Origin: Xylocopa sonorina
Lineage: Eukaryota > Arthropoda > Insecta > Hymenoptera > Apidae
Direction: 5' to 3'
DNA length: 64,000 nt
Assembly (NCBI RefSeq): GCF_050948175.1
Contig: NW_027490446.1
Coordinates: 62,001 to 126,000 of the forward strand
Shown: piece by piece, positions 11,150 to 24,494 of the stretch
Layout: every line of letters starts with the position of its first letter
How positions within the stretch are numbered: the stretch's first letter is position 1
The notes under the pieces: model-generated
Told to the model about the DNA's origin: nothing
The model's database searches: none
The model's input: the letters and a program-made list of their open reading frames with translations, nothing else
Position numbers and translations under genes: made by a program

Positions 11150-12630
11150 AAGTGTAGACGAGGAATACATAACACTTCGCAAATCATATTATATCTTACC
11201 ATGAAACATAGAAATGAGATGCGATATAGCGTTTTAAGAAGCATTACAAATCTATTGCTACGACACGTAGACATCTGCAAACGCTATTTCCTTGCAAGGA
11301 AGTGTCGCATTTACATTCATTTGAATCGTAGACGAGGAATGCATAACACTTCGCAATGTGTATTATATCTTATCATGAAACATAGATATGAGATGCAATA
11401 TCTCGTTTTAAGAAGCATTTGAACTCTATTGCTACGATACGTAGACATCTGCAAACGCTATTTCCTTGCAAGGAAGTGTCGCATTTACATTCATTTGAAG
11501 TGTAGACGTGGAATACATAACACTTCGCAAATCATATTATATCTTACCATGAAACATAGAAATGAGATGCGATATAGCGTTTTAAGAAGCATTACAAATC
11601 TATTGCTACGACACGTAGACATCTGCAAACGCTATTTCCTTGCAAGGAAGTGTCGCATTTACATTCATTTGAATCGTAGACGAGGAATGCATAACACTTC
11701 GCAATGTGTATTATATCTTATCATGAAACATAGATATGAGATGCAATATCTCGTTTTAAGAAGCATTTGAACTCTATTGCTACGATACGTAGACATCTGC
11801 AAACGCTATTTCCTTGCAAGGAAGTGTCGCATTTACATTCATTTGAAGTGTAGACAAGGAATACATAACACTTCGCAAATCATATTATATCTTACCATGA
11901 AACATAGAAATGAGATGCGTTATAGCGTTTTAAGAAGCATTAGGAATCTATTGCTACGATACGTAGACATCTGCAAACGCTATTTCCTAGCGAGGAAGTG
12001 TCGCAATTACATTCATTTGTAGTGTAGACGAGGAATACATAACACTTCTCAAATCATATTATATCTTACCATGAAACATAGAAATGAGATGGGATATCGC
12101 GTTTTAAGAAGCATTTGAACTCTATTGCCACGATACGTAGACAACTGCAAACGCTATTTCCTAGCGAGGAAGTGTCGCATTTACATTCATTTGAAGTGCA
12201 GACGAGGAATACATAACACTTCGCACATCATATTATATCATACCATGAAACATAGAAATGAGATGCGATATCGCGTTTTAAGAAGCATTAGAACTCTATT
12301 GCTACGATAGGTAGACATCTGCAAACGCTATTTCCTTGCAAGGAAGTGTCGCATTTACATTCATTTGAAGTGTAGACGAGGAATACATAACACTTCGCAA
12401 ATCATATTATATCTTACCATGAAACATAGAAATGAGATGCGATATAGCGTTTTAAGAAGCATTACAAATCTATTGCTACCGCACGTAGACATCTGCAAAC
12501 GCTATTTCCTTGCAAGGAAGTGTCGCATTTACATTCATTTGAAGTGTAGACGAGGAATACATAACACTTCGCAAATCATATTATATCTTACCATGAAACA
12601 TAGAAATGAGATGCGATATCGCGTTTTAAG
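11150..12630 (+). repeat. Copy of 4712-6192 (offset 6,438 bp, 37 monomers)
   Basis: The order GATATAGCG, TGTGTATT, TGGAATACAT, then CATTTGTAGTG, TTCTCAAATC, ATGGGATATCG, CCACGATACG and CATACCATG variants is preserved. Small differences exist: GTAGACAAGG near 11849, and TGTCGCAATT at 11999 where the left copies have TCTCGCAATT. The divergence between copies shows this event is older than the 2,610-bp tandem duplication. Confidence 0.85.
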
Positions 12631-13515
12631 AAGCATTTGATCTCTATTGCTTCGATACGTAGACATCTGCAAACGCTATTTCCTTGTAAGGAAGTGTCGC
12701 ATTTACATTCATTTGAATCGTATACGAGGAATGCATAACACTTCGCAATGAATATTATATCTTATCATGAAACATAAATATGAGATGCGATATCGCGTTT
12801 TAAGAATCATATGAACTCTATTGCTACGATACGTAGACATCTGCAATCGCTATTTCCTTGCAAGGAAGTGTCGCATTTACTTTCATTTGAAGTGTAGACG
12901 AGGAATACATAACACTTCGCAAGTCATGTTATATCTTACCATGAAACATAGAAATGAGATGCGATATCGCGTTTTAAGAAGCATTAGAAAGGTATAGCTA
13001 CGATACGTAGACATCTGCAAACGCTATTTCCCAGCGAGGAAGTATCGCATTCACATTCATTTGAAGTGTAGACGAGGAATAAATGACACTTCGCAAACCA
13101 TCTTATATCTTACCATGAAACATAGAAATGAGATGCGATATCGCGTTTTAAGAAGCATTTGATCTCTATTGCTTCGATACGTAGACATCTGCAAACGCTA
13201 TTTCCTTGTAAGGAAGTGTCGCATTTACATTCATTTGAATCGTATACGAGGAATGCATAACACTTCGCAATGAATATTATATCTTATCATGAAACATAAA
13301 TATGAGATGCGATATCGCGTTTTAAGAATCATATGAACTCTATTGCTACGATACGTAGACATCTGCAATCGCTATTTCCTTGCAAGGAAGTGTCGCATTT
13401 ACTTTCATTTGAAGTGTAGACGAGGAATACATAACACTTCGCAAGTCATGTTATATCTTACCATGAAACATAGAAATGAGATGCGATATCGCGTTTTAAG
13501 AAGCATTAGAAACCT
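12590..13515 (+). repeat. Local 3-monomer (522-bp) duplication
   Basis: About 12590-12990 reappears at 13112-13512. Shared rare variants are TTTGATCTCTATTGCTTCG (12636, 13158), CCTTGTAAGG, GAAACATAAATATGAG and ATCATATGAACTC. A related order recurs, partly scrambled, near 16790-17150, 33890-34210 and 34560-34830. Confidence 0.8.
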
Positions 13516-13789
13516 ATTGCTACGATACGAAGTCATCTGCAAACGCTACTTCTTTAAAAGCATGTGTCGCATTTACATTCATTTGAAGTGTAGACGGCGA
13601 ATACATAACACATCGCAAATCATATTATGTCTTACCATGAAACATAGAAATGAGATGCGATATCGTGTTTTAAGAAGCATTAGAACTCTATTGCTACGAT
13701 AGGTAGACATCTGCAAACGCTACTTCCTTGCAAGGGAGTGTCACATTTACATTCATATGAAGTGTAGACGAGGAATACATAACACTTCG

Positions 13790-14625
13790 CAAATCATATT
13801 ATATCTTACCATGAAACATAGAAATGAGATGCGATATAGCGTTTTAAGAAGCATTACAAATCTATTGCTACGACACGTAGACATCTGCAAACGCTATTTC
13901 CTTGCAAGGAAGTGTCGCATTTACATTCATTTGAATCGTAGACGAGGAATGCATAACACTTCGCAATGTGTATTATATCTTATCATGAAACATAGATATG
14001 AGATGCAATATCTCGTTTTAAGAAGCATTTGAACTCTATTGCTACGATACGTAGACATCTGCAAACGCTATTTCCTTGCAAGGAAGTGTCGCATTTACAT
14101 TCATTTGAAGTGTAGACGAGGAATACATAACACTTCGCAAATCATATTATATCTTACCATGAAACATAGAAATGAGATGCGTTATAGCGTTTTAAGAAGC
14201 ATTAGGAATCTATTGCTACGATACGTAGACATCTGCAAACGCTATTTCCTAGCGAGGAAGTGTCGCAATTACATTCATTTGTAGTGTAGACGAGGAATAC
14301 ATAACACTTCTCAAATCATATTATATCTTACCATGAAACATAGAAATGAGATGGGATATCGCGTTTTAAGAAGCATTTGAACTCTATTGCCACGATACGT
14401 AGACAACTGCAAACGCTATTTCCTAGCGAGGAAGTGTCGCATTTACATTCATTTGAAGTGTAGACGAGGAATACATAACACTTCGCACATCATATTATAT
14501 CATACCATGAAACATAGAAATGAGATGCGATATCGCGTTTTAAGAAGCATTAGAACTCTATTGCTACGATAGGTAGACATCTGCAAACGCTATTTCCTTG
14601 CAAGGAAGTGTCGCATTTACATTCA
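13790..14625 (+). repeat. Copy of 11530-12360 (offset 2,262 bp, 13 monomers)
   Basis: The same run of variants occurs in both: TGTGTATT, GTTATAGCG, TCGCAATTACATTCATTTG followed by a TAG, ATGGGATATCG and CATACCATG. The two copies agree more closely with each other than with the 1.9-7.2 kb copies (both have GTTATAGCG where the left copies have GTTATGGCG). Confidence 0.85.
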
Positions 14626-14925
14626 TATGAAGTGCAGACGAGGAATACATAACACTTCGCAAATCATATTATATCTTACCATGAAACATAGAAATGAGAT
14701 GCGATATTGTGTTTTGAGAAGCATTAGAAATCTATCGCTACGATACGTAGACTTCTGCAAACGCGCTTTCCTTGCAAGGAAGTGTCGCATTAACATTCAT
14801 ATGAAGTGTAGACGAGGAATACATAACACTTCGCAAATCATATTATATCCTACCATGAAAGATAGAAATGAGATGCGATATCGCGTTTTAAGAATCATAA
14901 GAACTCTATTGCTACGATACGTAGA

Positions 14926-16417
14926 AATCTGCAGACGCTATTTCCTAGCTAGGAAGTGTCGCATTTACATTCAATTGAAGTGTAGACGAGGAATACATAA
15001 CACTTCCCAAATCATATTATATCTTACCATGAAACATAGAAATGAGATGCGATATCGCGTTTTAAGAATCATAAGAACACTACTGCTACTATACGTAGAC
15101 ATCTGCAAACGCTATTTCCTAGCGAGGAAGTGTCGCATTCACATTCATTTGAAGTGTAGACGAGGAATACATAACACTTCGCAAATCATATTATATCTTA
15201 CCATGAAAGATAGAAATGAGATGCGATATCGCGTTTTAAGAATCATAAGAACTCTATTGCTACGATACGTAGACAACTGCAAACGCTATTTCCTTGCAAG
15301 GAAGTGTCGCATTTACATTCATTTGAATCCTATACGAGGAATGCATAACACTTCGCAATGAATATTATATCTTATCATGAAACATAGATATGAGATGCAA
15401 TATGTCGTTTTAAGAATCATAAGAACTCTATTGCTACGATACGTAGACATCTGCAGACGCTATTTCCTAGCAAGGAAGTGTCGCATTTACATTCATTTGA
15501 AGTGTAGACAAGGTATACGTAACACTTCCCAATGAATATCATATCCTATCATGAAACATATAATTGAGATGCGATATCGCGTTTTATGAAGCATTAGAAC
15601 TCTATTGCTGCGATACGTGGACATCTGGAAACGATATTTCCTAGAAAGGAAGTGCATTCATTTGAAGTGAATACGAGGAATACATACCACTTCGCAATGA
15701 ATATTATATCTTATCATGATGCATAGAAATGAGATGCGACATCTCGTTTTAAGAAGCATTAGAATTCTACTTCTTCGATACGTAGACATCTGCAATCTCC
15801 ATTTCGTAGCATGGAAGAGTCGCATTTACATTCTTTTGAAGTGAATACGAGGTATGCATGACACTTCGCAATGAATATTATACCTTATCATGAAATATAG
15901 AAGTGAGATGCGATATCGCGACTTAAGCAGTACTAGAACACTATTGCTACGATACGTAGATATCTGGAGACGCTATTTCCTAGCAAGGAAGTGTCGCATT
16001 TACATTCTTCTGAAGCGAATGCGAGGAATACATAACACTTCGCAAATCATATTATATCTTACCATGAAACATAGAAATGAGATGCGATATCGCGTTTTAC
16101 GAAGCATTAGAACTCCATTGCTACGATTGGTAGACATCTGCAAACCCTATTTCCATGCAAGGAAGTGTCGCATTTACATCCATTTGAAGTGTAGACGAGG
16201 AATACATAACACTTCGCAAATCATATTATATCTTACCATGAAACATAGAAATGAGATGCGATATCTCGTTTTTAGAAGCATTAGAACTCTATCGCTACGA
16301 TACCTAGACATCTGCAGACTCTGTTTCCTAGCAAGGAAGTGTCGCATTTACATTCATTTGAAGTGTAGACGAGGAATACATAACACTTCGCAAATCATAT
16401 TATATCTTACCATGAAA
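14926..16417 (+). repeat. Second copy of the 7270-8770 segment
   Basis: It carries the same unusual monomers as the first copy, minus 9 bp near 15654. To its left, 14741-14925 matches 6911 onward at 7,830 bp, so one monomer was lost between the two offsets. Minor base changes include TTCTTCG near 15773 and GAAATATAG near 15893. The right edge is near 16417, where AGCATTAG replaces ATCATCAG. Confidence 0.85.
15654..15655. other. 9-bp deletion junction in one monomer
   Basis: AGGAAGTGCATTCATTTG here stands where the parallel copy at 7991-8020 has nine more bases (TCGCATATG) between AAGTG and CATTC. The removed segment is bounded by TG on each side, consistent with slippage or microhomology. 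It is the largest indel in the window. Confidence 0.85.
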
Positions 16418-19300
16418 CATAGAAATGAGATGCGATATCGTGTTTTAAGAAGCATTAGAACTCTATTGCTACGATAGGTAGACATCTGCAAACGCTATTT
16501 CCTTGCAAGGAAGTGTCGCATTTACATTCATATGAAGTGTAGACGAGGAATACATAACACTTCGCAAATCATATTATATCTTACCATGAAACATAGAAAT
16601 GAGATGCGATATCGCGTTTTAAGAAGCATTAGAAAGCTATAGCTACGATACGCAGACATCTGCAAACGCTATTTCCCAGCGAGGAAGTATCGCATTCACA
16701 TTCATTTGAAGTGTAGACGAGGAATACATGACACTTCGCAAACCATCTTATATCTTACCATGAAACATAGAAATGAGATGCGATATCGCGTTTTAAGAAG
16801 CATTTGATCTCTATTGCTTCGATACGTAGAAATCTGCAAACGCTATTTCCTTGTAAGGAAGTGTCGCATTTACATTCATTTGAATCGTAGACGAGGAATG
16901 CATAACACTTCGCAATGAATATTATATCTTATCATGAAACATAAATATGATATGCGATATCGCGTTTTAAGAATCACATGAACTCTATTGCTACGATACG
17001 TAGACATCTGCAATCGCTATTTCCTTGCAAGGAAGTGTCGCATTTACATTCATTTGAAGTGTAGACGAGGAATACATAACTCTTCGCAAATCATATTATA
17101 TCTTACCATGAAACATAGAAATGAGATGCGATATCGCGTTTTAAGAAGCATTAGAAACCTATTGCTACGATACGTAGTCATCTGCAAACGCTATTTCTTT
17201 GAAAGCATGTGTAGCATTTACATTCATTTGAAGTGTAGACGACGAATACATAACACTTCGCAAATCATATTATATCTTACCATGAAACATAGAAATGAGA
17301 TGCGATATCGTGTTTTAAGAAGCATTAGAACTGTGTTGCTACGATAGGTAGACATCTGCAAACGCTATTTCCTTGCAAGGATGTGTCGCATTTACATTCA
17401 TATGAAGTGTAGACGAGGAATACATAACACTTCGCAAATCATATTATATCTTACCATGAAACATAGAAATGAGATGCGATATCGCGTTTTAAGAAGCATT
17501 ACAAATCTTTGGCTACGACACGTAGACATCTGCAAACGCTATTTCCTTGCAACGAAGTGTCGCATTTACATTCATTTGAATCGTAGACGAGGAATGCATA
17601 GCACTTCGCAATGAGTATTACATCTTATCATGAAACATAGATATGAGATGCAATATCTCGTTTTAAGAAGCATTTGAACTCTATTGCTACGATACGTAGA
17701 AATCTGCAAACGCTATTTCCTTGCAAGGTAGTGTCGCATTTACATTCATTTGAAGTGTAGACGAGGAATACATAACACTTCGCAAATCATGTTATATCTT
17801 ACCATGAAACATAGAAATGAGATGCGATATCGCGTTTTAAGAAGCATTACAAATCTATTGCTACGACACGTAGACATCTGCAAACGCCATTTCCTTGCAA
17901 GGAAGTGTCGCATTTACATTCATTTGAATCGTAGACGAGGAATGCATAACACTTCGCAATGTGTATTATATCTTATCATGAAACATAGATATGAGATGCA
18001 ATATCTCGTTTTAAGAAGCATTTGAACTCTATTGCTACGATACGTAGACATCTGCAAACGCTATTTCCTTGCAAGGAAGTGTCGCATTTAAATTCATTTG
18101 AAGTGTAGACGAGGAATACATAACACTTCGCAAATCATATTATATCTTACCATGAAACATAGAAATGAGATGGGATATCGCGTTTTAAGAATCATAAGAA
18201 CTCTATTGCCACGATACGTAGACAACTGCAAACGCTATTTCCTAGCGAGGAAGTGTCGCATTTACATTCATTTGAAGTGTAGACGAGGAATACATAACAC
18301 TTGGCACATCATATTATATCATACCATGAAACATAGAAATGAGATGCGATATCGCGTTTTAAGAAGCATTAGAACTCTATTGCTACGATAGGTAGACATC
18401 TGCAAACGCTATTTCCTTGCAAGGAAGTGTCGCATTTACATTCATTTGAAGTGTAGACTAGGAATACATAACACTTCGCAAATCATATTACATCTTACCA
18501 TGAAACATAGAAATGAGATGCGATATCGCGTTTTAAGAAGCATTAGAAAGCTATAGCTACGATACGTAGACATCTGCAAACGCTATTTCCCAGCGAGGAA
18601 GTATCGCATTCACATTCATTTGAAGTGTAGACGAGGAATACATGACACTTCGCAAACCATCTTATATCTTACCATGAAACATAGAAATGAGATGCGATAT
18701 CGCGTTTTAAGAAGCATTTGATCTCTATTGCTACGATACGTAGACATCTGCAATCGCTATTTCCTTGCAAGGAAGTGTCGCATTTACTTTCATTTGAAGT
18801 GTAGACGAGGAATACATAACACTTCGCAAGTCATGTTATATCTTACCATGAAACATAGAAATGAGATGCGATATCGCGTTTTAAGTAGCATCAGAAACCT
18901 ATTGCTACGATACGAAGTCATCTTTAAACGCTATTTCTTTGAAAGCATGTGTCGCATTTACATTCATTTGAAGTGTAGACGACGAATACATAACACATCG
19001 CAAATCATATTATATCTTACCATGAAACATAGAAATGAGATGCGATATCGTGTTTTAAGAAGCATTAGAACTCTATTGCTACGATAGGTAGACATCTGCA
19101 AACGCTACTTCCTTGCAAGGGAGTGTCACATTTACATTCATATGAAGTGTAGACGAGGAATACATAACACTTCGCAAATCATATTATATCTTACCATGAA
19201 ACATAGAAATGAGATGCGATATCGCGTTTTAAGAAGCATTAGAAATCTATTGCTACGATACGTAGACATCTGCAAACGCTATTTCTTTGCAAGCATGTGC
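16418..19300 (+). repeat. Mixed type A and B monomers, source block for 33.9-34.5 kb
   Basis: Monomers at 18728-19087 match 34035-34394 almost perfectly. The offset is 15,307 bp, equal to 88 monomers minus the 5 bp lost in the intervening indel cluster. Markers include ATCTTTAAACGC, GAAAGCATGTGTCGC and GACGACGAATAC. A related version is at 23247-23606. Confidence 0.8.
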
Positions 19301-20929
19301 CGCATTTACATTCATTGAAGTGCAGACGAGGAATACATAACACTTCGCAAATCATATTATATCTTACCATGAAACATAGAAATGAGATGCGATATCGTGT
19401 TTTAAGAAGCATTAGAACTCTATTGCTACGATAGGTTGACATCTGCAAACGCTCTTTCCTTGCAAGGAAGTGTCGCATTTACATTCATATGAAGTGCAGA
19501 CGAGGAATACATAACACTTCGCAAATCATATTATATCTTACCATGAAACATAGAAATGAGATGCGATATTGTGTTTTGAGAAGCATTAGAAATCTATCGC
19601 TACGATACCTAGACATCTGCAGACGCTATTTCCTTTCAAGGAAGTGTCGCATTTACATTCATTTGAAGTGTAGACGAGGAGTAGATAACACTTCTCAAAT
19701 CATATTATATCTTACCATGAAACATAGAAATGAGATGCGATATCGCGTTTTAAGTATCATAAGAACTCTATTGCTACGATACGTAGACATCTGCAAACGC
19801 TCTTTCCTTGGAAGGAAGTGTCGCATTTAAATTCATTTGAAGTGTAGACGAGGAATACATAACACTTCGCAAATCATATTATATCTTACCATGAAACATA
19901 GAAATGAGATGGGATATCGCGTTTTAAGAATCATAAGAACTCTATTGCCACGATACGTAGACAACTGCAAACGCTATTTCCTAGCGAGGAAGTGTCGCAT
20001 TTACATTCATTTGAAGTGTAGACGAGGAATACATAACACTTGGCACATCATATTATATCATACCATGAAACATAGAAATGAGATGCGATATCGCGTTTTA
20101 AGAATCATAAGAACTCTCTTGCTACGATACGTAGACATCTGCAGACGCTATTTCCTTGCAAGGAAGTGTCGCATTTACATTCATTTGAAGTGTAGACGAG
20201 GAATACATAACACTTCGCAAATCATATTATATCTTACCATGAAACATAGAAATGAGATGCGATATCGCGTTTTAAGAAGCATTAGAACTCTATTGCTACG
20301 ATAGGTAGACATCTGCAAACGCTGTTTCCTTGCAAAGAAGTGTCGCATTTACATTCATTTGAAGTGTAGACGAGGAATACATAACACTTCGCAAATCATT
20401 TTATATCTTACCATGAAACATAGAAATGAGATGCGATATCGCGTTTTAAGAAGCATTAGAAACCTGTTGCTACGATACGTAGACATCTGCAAACGCTATG
20501 TCCTAGCGAGGAAGTGTCGCATTTACATTCATTTGAAGTGTAGACGAGGAATACATAACACTTCGCACATCATATTATATCATACCATGAAACATAGGAA
20601 TGAGATGCGATATCGCGTTTTAAGAAGCATTAGAACTCTATTGCTACGATACATAGACATTTGCAGACGCTATTTCCTAGCAAGGAGTGTCGCATTTAAA
20701 TTCATTTGAAGTGTAGACGAGGAATACATAACACTTCGCAAATCATATTATATCTTTCCATGAAACATAGAAATGAGATGCGATGTCGCGTTTTAAGAAG
20801 CATTAGAAATCTATTGCTACGATACGTAGACATCTGCAAACGCTATTTCCTAGCGAAGAAGTGTCGCATTTACATTCATTTGAAGTGTAGACGAGGAATA
20901 CATAACACTTGGCACATCATATTATATCA

Positions 20930-22250
20930 TACCATGAAACATAGAAATGAGATGCGATATCGCGTTTTAAGAATCATAAGAACTCTCTTGCTACGATACG
21001 TAGACATCTGCAGACGCTATTTCCTTGCAAGGAAGTGTCGCATTACATTCATTTGAAGTGTAGACGAGGAATACATAATACTTCGCAAATCATATTATAT
21101 CTTACATGAAACATAGAAATGAGATGCGATATCGCGTTTTAAGAAGCATTAGAACTCTATTGCTACGATAGGTAGACATCTGCAAACGCTGTTTCCTTGC
21201 AAAGAAGTGTCGCATTTACATTCATTTGAAGTGTAGACGAGGAATACATAACACTTCTCAAACCATATTATATCTTACCATGAAACATAGAAATGAGATG
21301 CGATATCGCGTTTTAAGAAGCATTAGAAATCTATTGCTACGACACGTAGACATCTGCAAACGCTATTTCCTAGCGAGGAAGTGTCGCATTCACGTTCATT
21401 TGAAGTGTAGACGAGGAATACATAACACTTCGCAAATCATATTATATCTTACCATGAAACATAGAAATGAGATGCGATATTGTGTTTTGAGAAGCATTAG
21501 AACTCTATCGCTACGATACCTAGACATCTGCAGACGCTATTTCTTTGCAAGGTAGTGTCGCATTTACATTCATTTGAAGTGTACTCGAGGAATACATAAC
21601 ACTTCGCAAATCATATTATATCTTACCATGAACATAGAAATGAGATGCGATATCGCGTTTTAAGAAGCACTAGAACCCTATCGCTACGATACCTAGACAT
21701 CTGCAGACGCTATTTCCTAGCAAGGAAGTGTCGCATTTACATTCATTTGAAGTGTAGACGAGGAATACATAACACTTCGCTAATCATACTATATCCTACC
21801 ATGAAACATTGAAATGAGATGCGATATCGCGTTTTAAGAAGCATTAGAACTCTATCGCTACGATACCTAGACATCTGCAGACGCTATTTCCTAGCAAGGA
21901 AGTGTCGCATTTACATTCATTTGAAGTGTAGACGAGGAATACATAACACTTCGCAAATTATATAATATCTTACCATGAAACATAGAAATGAGATGCGATA
22001 TCGCGTTTTAAGAAGCATTAGAACTCTATCGCTACGATACCTAGACATCTGCAGACGCTATTTCCTAGCAAGGAAGTGTCGCATTTACATTCATTTGAAG
22101 TGTAGACGAGGAATACATAACACTTCGCAAATTATATAATATCTTACCATGAAACATAGAAATGAGATGCGATATCGCGTTTTAAGAAGCATTAGAAATC
22201 TATTGCTACGATACGTAGACATCTGCAAACGCTATTTCCTTGCAAGCAAG
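20930..22250 (+). repeat. First of three copies of a ~1.2-kb block (also 31.2-32.6 and 39.9-41.1 kb)
   Basis: The shared order is TTGGCACATC, CTTGCTACG, GCTGTTTCCTTGCAAAG, CTTCTCAAACC, GATATTGTG with ACTCTATCG, then AAATTATATAATATC monomers. Offset to the second copy is 10,265 bp (59 monomers minus 1 bp). The second and third copies are 8,700 bp (50 monomers) apart. Confidence 0.85.
21957..21966. other. Variant palindrome ATTATATAAT, first of 13 sites
   Basis: A variant of the A/T-rich tail makes a perfect 10-bp A/T-only palindrome. I find it at 21957, 22131, 23175, 27003, 32049, 32397, 32571, 33789, 40749, 41097, 42487, 47185 and 48403, and nowhere outside 21.9-48.5 kb. It is a clear subfamily marker, and it also closes the + frame with TAA. 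Confidence 0.85.
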
Positions 22251-24494
22251 TGTCGCATTAACATTCATATGAAGTGTAGACGAGGAATACATAACACTTC
22301 GCAAATCATATTATATCCTACCATGAAACATAGAAATGAGATGCGATTTCGCGTTTTAAGAATCATAAGAACTCTATTGCTACGATACGTAGAAATCTGC
22401 AAACGCTGTTTCCTTGCAAGAAGTGTCGCATTTACATTCATTTGAAGTGTAGACGAGGAATACATAACACTTCGCAAATCATATTATATCTTACCATGAA
22501 ACATAGAAATGAGATGCGATATCGCGTTTTAAGAAGCATTAGAAACCTGTTGCTACGATACGTAGACATCTGCAAACGCTATGTCCCTAGCGAGGAAGTG
22601 TCGCATTAACATTCAAATGAAGTGTAGACGAGGAATACATAACACTTCGCAAATCATATTATATCCTACCATGAAACATAGAAATGAGATGCGATATCGC
22701 GTTTTAAGTATCAATAGAACTCTATTGCTACGATACGTAGAAATCTGCAAACGCTATTTCCTTGCAAGGAAGTGCCGCATTTACATTCATTTGAAGTGTA
22801 GACGAGGAATACATAACACTTCGCAAATCATATTATATCTTACCATGAAACACAGAAATGAGATGCGATATCGCGTTTTAAGAAGCATTAGAAACCTATT
22901 GCTACGATACGTAGTCATCTGCAAACGCTATTTCTTTGAAAGCATGTGTCGCATTTACATTCATTTGAAGTGTAGACGAGGAATACATAACACTTCGCAA
23001 ATCATATTATATCTTACCATGAAACATAGAAATGAGATGCGATATCGCGTTTTAAGAAGCATTAGAAACCTGTTGCTACGATACGTAGACATCTGCAAAC
23101 GCTATGTCCTAGCGAGGAAGTGTCGCATTTACATTCATTTGAAGTGTAGACGAGGAATACATAACACTTCGCAAATTATATAATATCTTACCATGAAACA
23201 TAGAAATGAGATGCGATATCGCGTTTTAAGAAGCATTAGAACTCTATCGCCACGATACCTAGACATCTGCAGACGCTATTTCCTTGTAAGGAAGTGTCGC
23301 ATTTACTTTCATTTGAAGTGCAGACGAGGAATACATAACACTTCGCAAGTCATGTTATATCTTACCATGAAACATAGAAATGAGATGCGATATCGCGTTT
23401 TAAGTAGCATTAGAAACCTATTGCTACGATACGAAGTCATCTTTAAACGCTATTTCTTTGAAAGCATGTGTCGCATTTACATTCATTTGAAGTGTAGACG
23501 ACGAATACATAACACATCGCAAATCATATTATATCTTACCATGAAACATAGAAATGAGATGCGATATCGTGTTTTAAGAAGCATTAGAACTCTATTGCTA
23601 CGATAGGTAGACATCTGCAAACGCTACTTCCTTGCAAGGGAGTGTCACATTTACATTCATATGAAGTGTAGACGAGGAATACATAACACTTCGCAAATCA
23701 TATTATATCTTACCATGAAACATAGAAATGAGATGCGATATCGCGTTTTAAGAAGCATTAGAAATCTATTGCTACGATACGTAGACATCTGCAAACGCCA
23801 TTTCTTTGCAAGCATGTGCCGCATTTACATTCATTTGAAGTGTAGACGAGGAATACATAACACTTCGCAAATCATATTATATCTTACCATGAAACATAGA
23901 AATGAGATGCGATATCGTGTTTTAAGAAGCATTAGAACTCTATTTCTACGATAGGTTGACATCTGCAAACGCTCTTTCCTTGCAAGGAAGTGTCGCATTT
24001 ACATTCATATGAAGTGCAGACGAGGAATACATAACACTTCGCAAATCATATTATATCTTACCATGAAACATAGAAATGAGATGCGATATTGTGTTTTGAG
24101 AAGCATTAGAAATCTATCGCTACGATACCTAGACATCTGCAGACGCTATTTCCTTTCAAGGAAGTGTCGCATTTACATTCATTTGAAGTGTAGACGAGGA
24201 GTAGATAACACTTCTCAAATCATATTATATCTTACCATGAAACATAGAAATGGGATGCGATATCGCGTTTTAAGTATCATAAGAACTATATTGCTACCAT
24301 ACGTAGACATCTGCAAACGCTCTTTCCTTGCAAGGAAGTGTCGCATTAACATTCATATGAAGTGTAGACGAGGAATACATAACACTTCGCAAATCATATT
24401 ATATCCTACCATGAAACATAGAAATGAGATGCGATATCGCGTTTTAAGTATCATAAGAACTCTATTGCTACGATACGTAGAAATCTGCAAACGC

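Larger units (their letters stand above)
19316..22587. other. Cluster of seven 1-bp homopolymer indels
   Basis: Sites, by comparison with the consensus: 19316 (TTT to TT), 20685 (AA to A), 21043 (TTT to TT), 21105 (CC to C), 21631 (AAA to AA), 22420 (GG to G) and 22586 (CC to CCC). Each shifts the 174-bp phase by one. The remaining 60 kb has only five indels. The pattern looks like uncorrected long-read consensus error rather than biology, though both are possible. Confidence 0.8.

Noticed and set aside
19239..19478. Minus-strand open frame of 79 codons (and one at 22265-22477)
   Set aside because: They are reverse-strand readings of ordinary monomers that happen to gain length from 1-bp indels in the 19.3-22.6 kb cluster.
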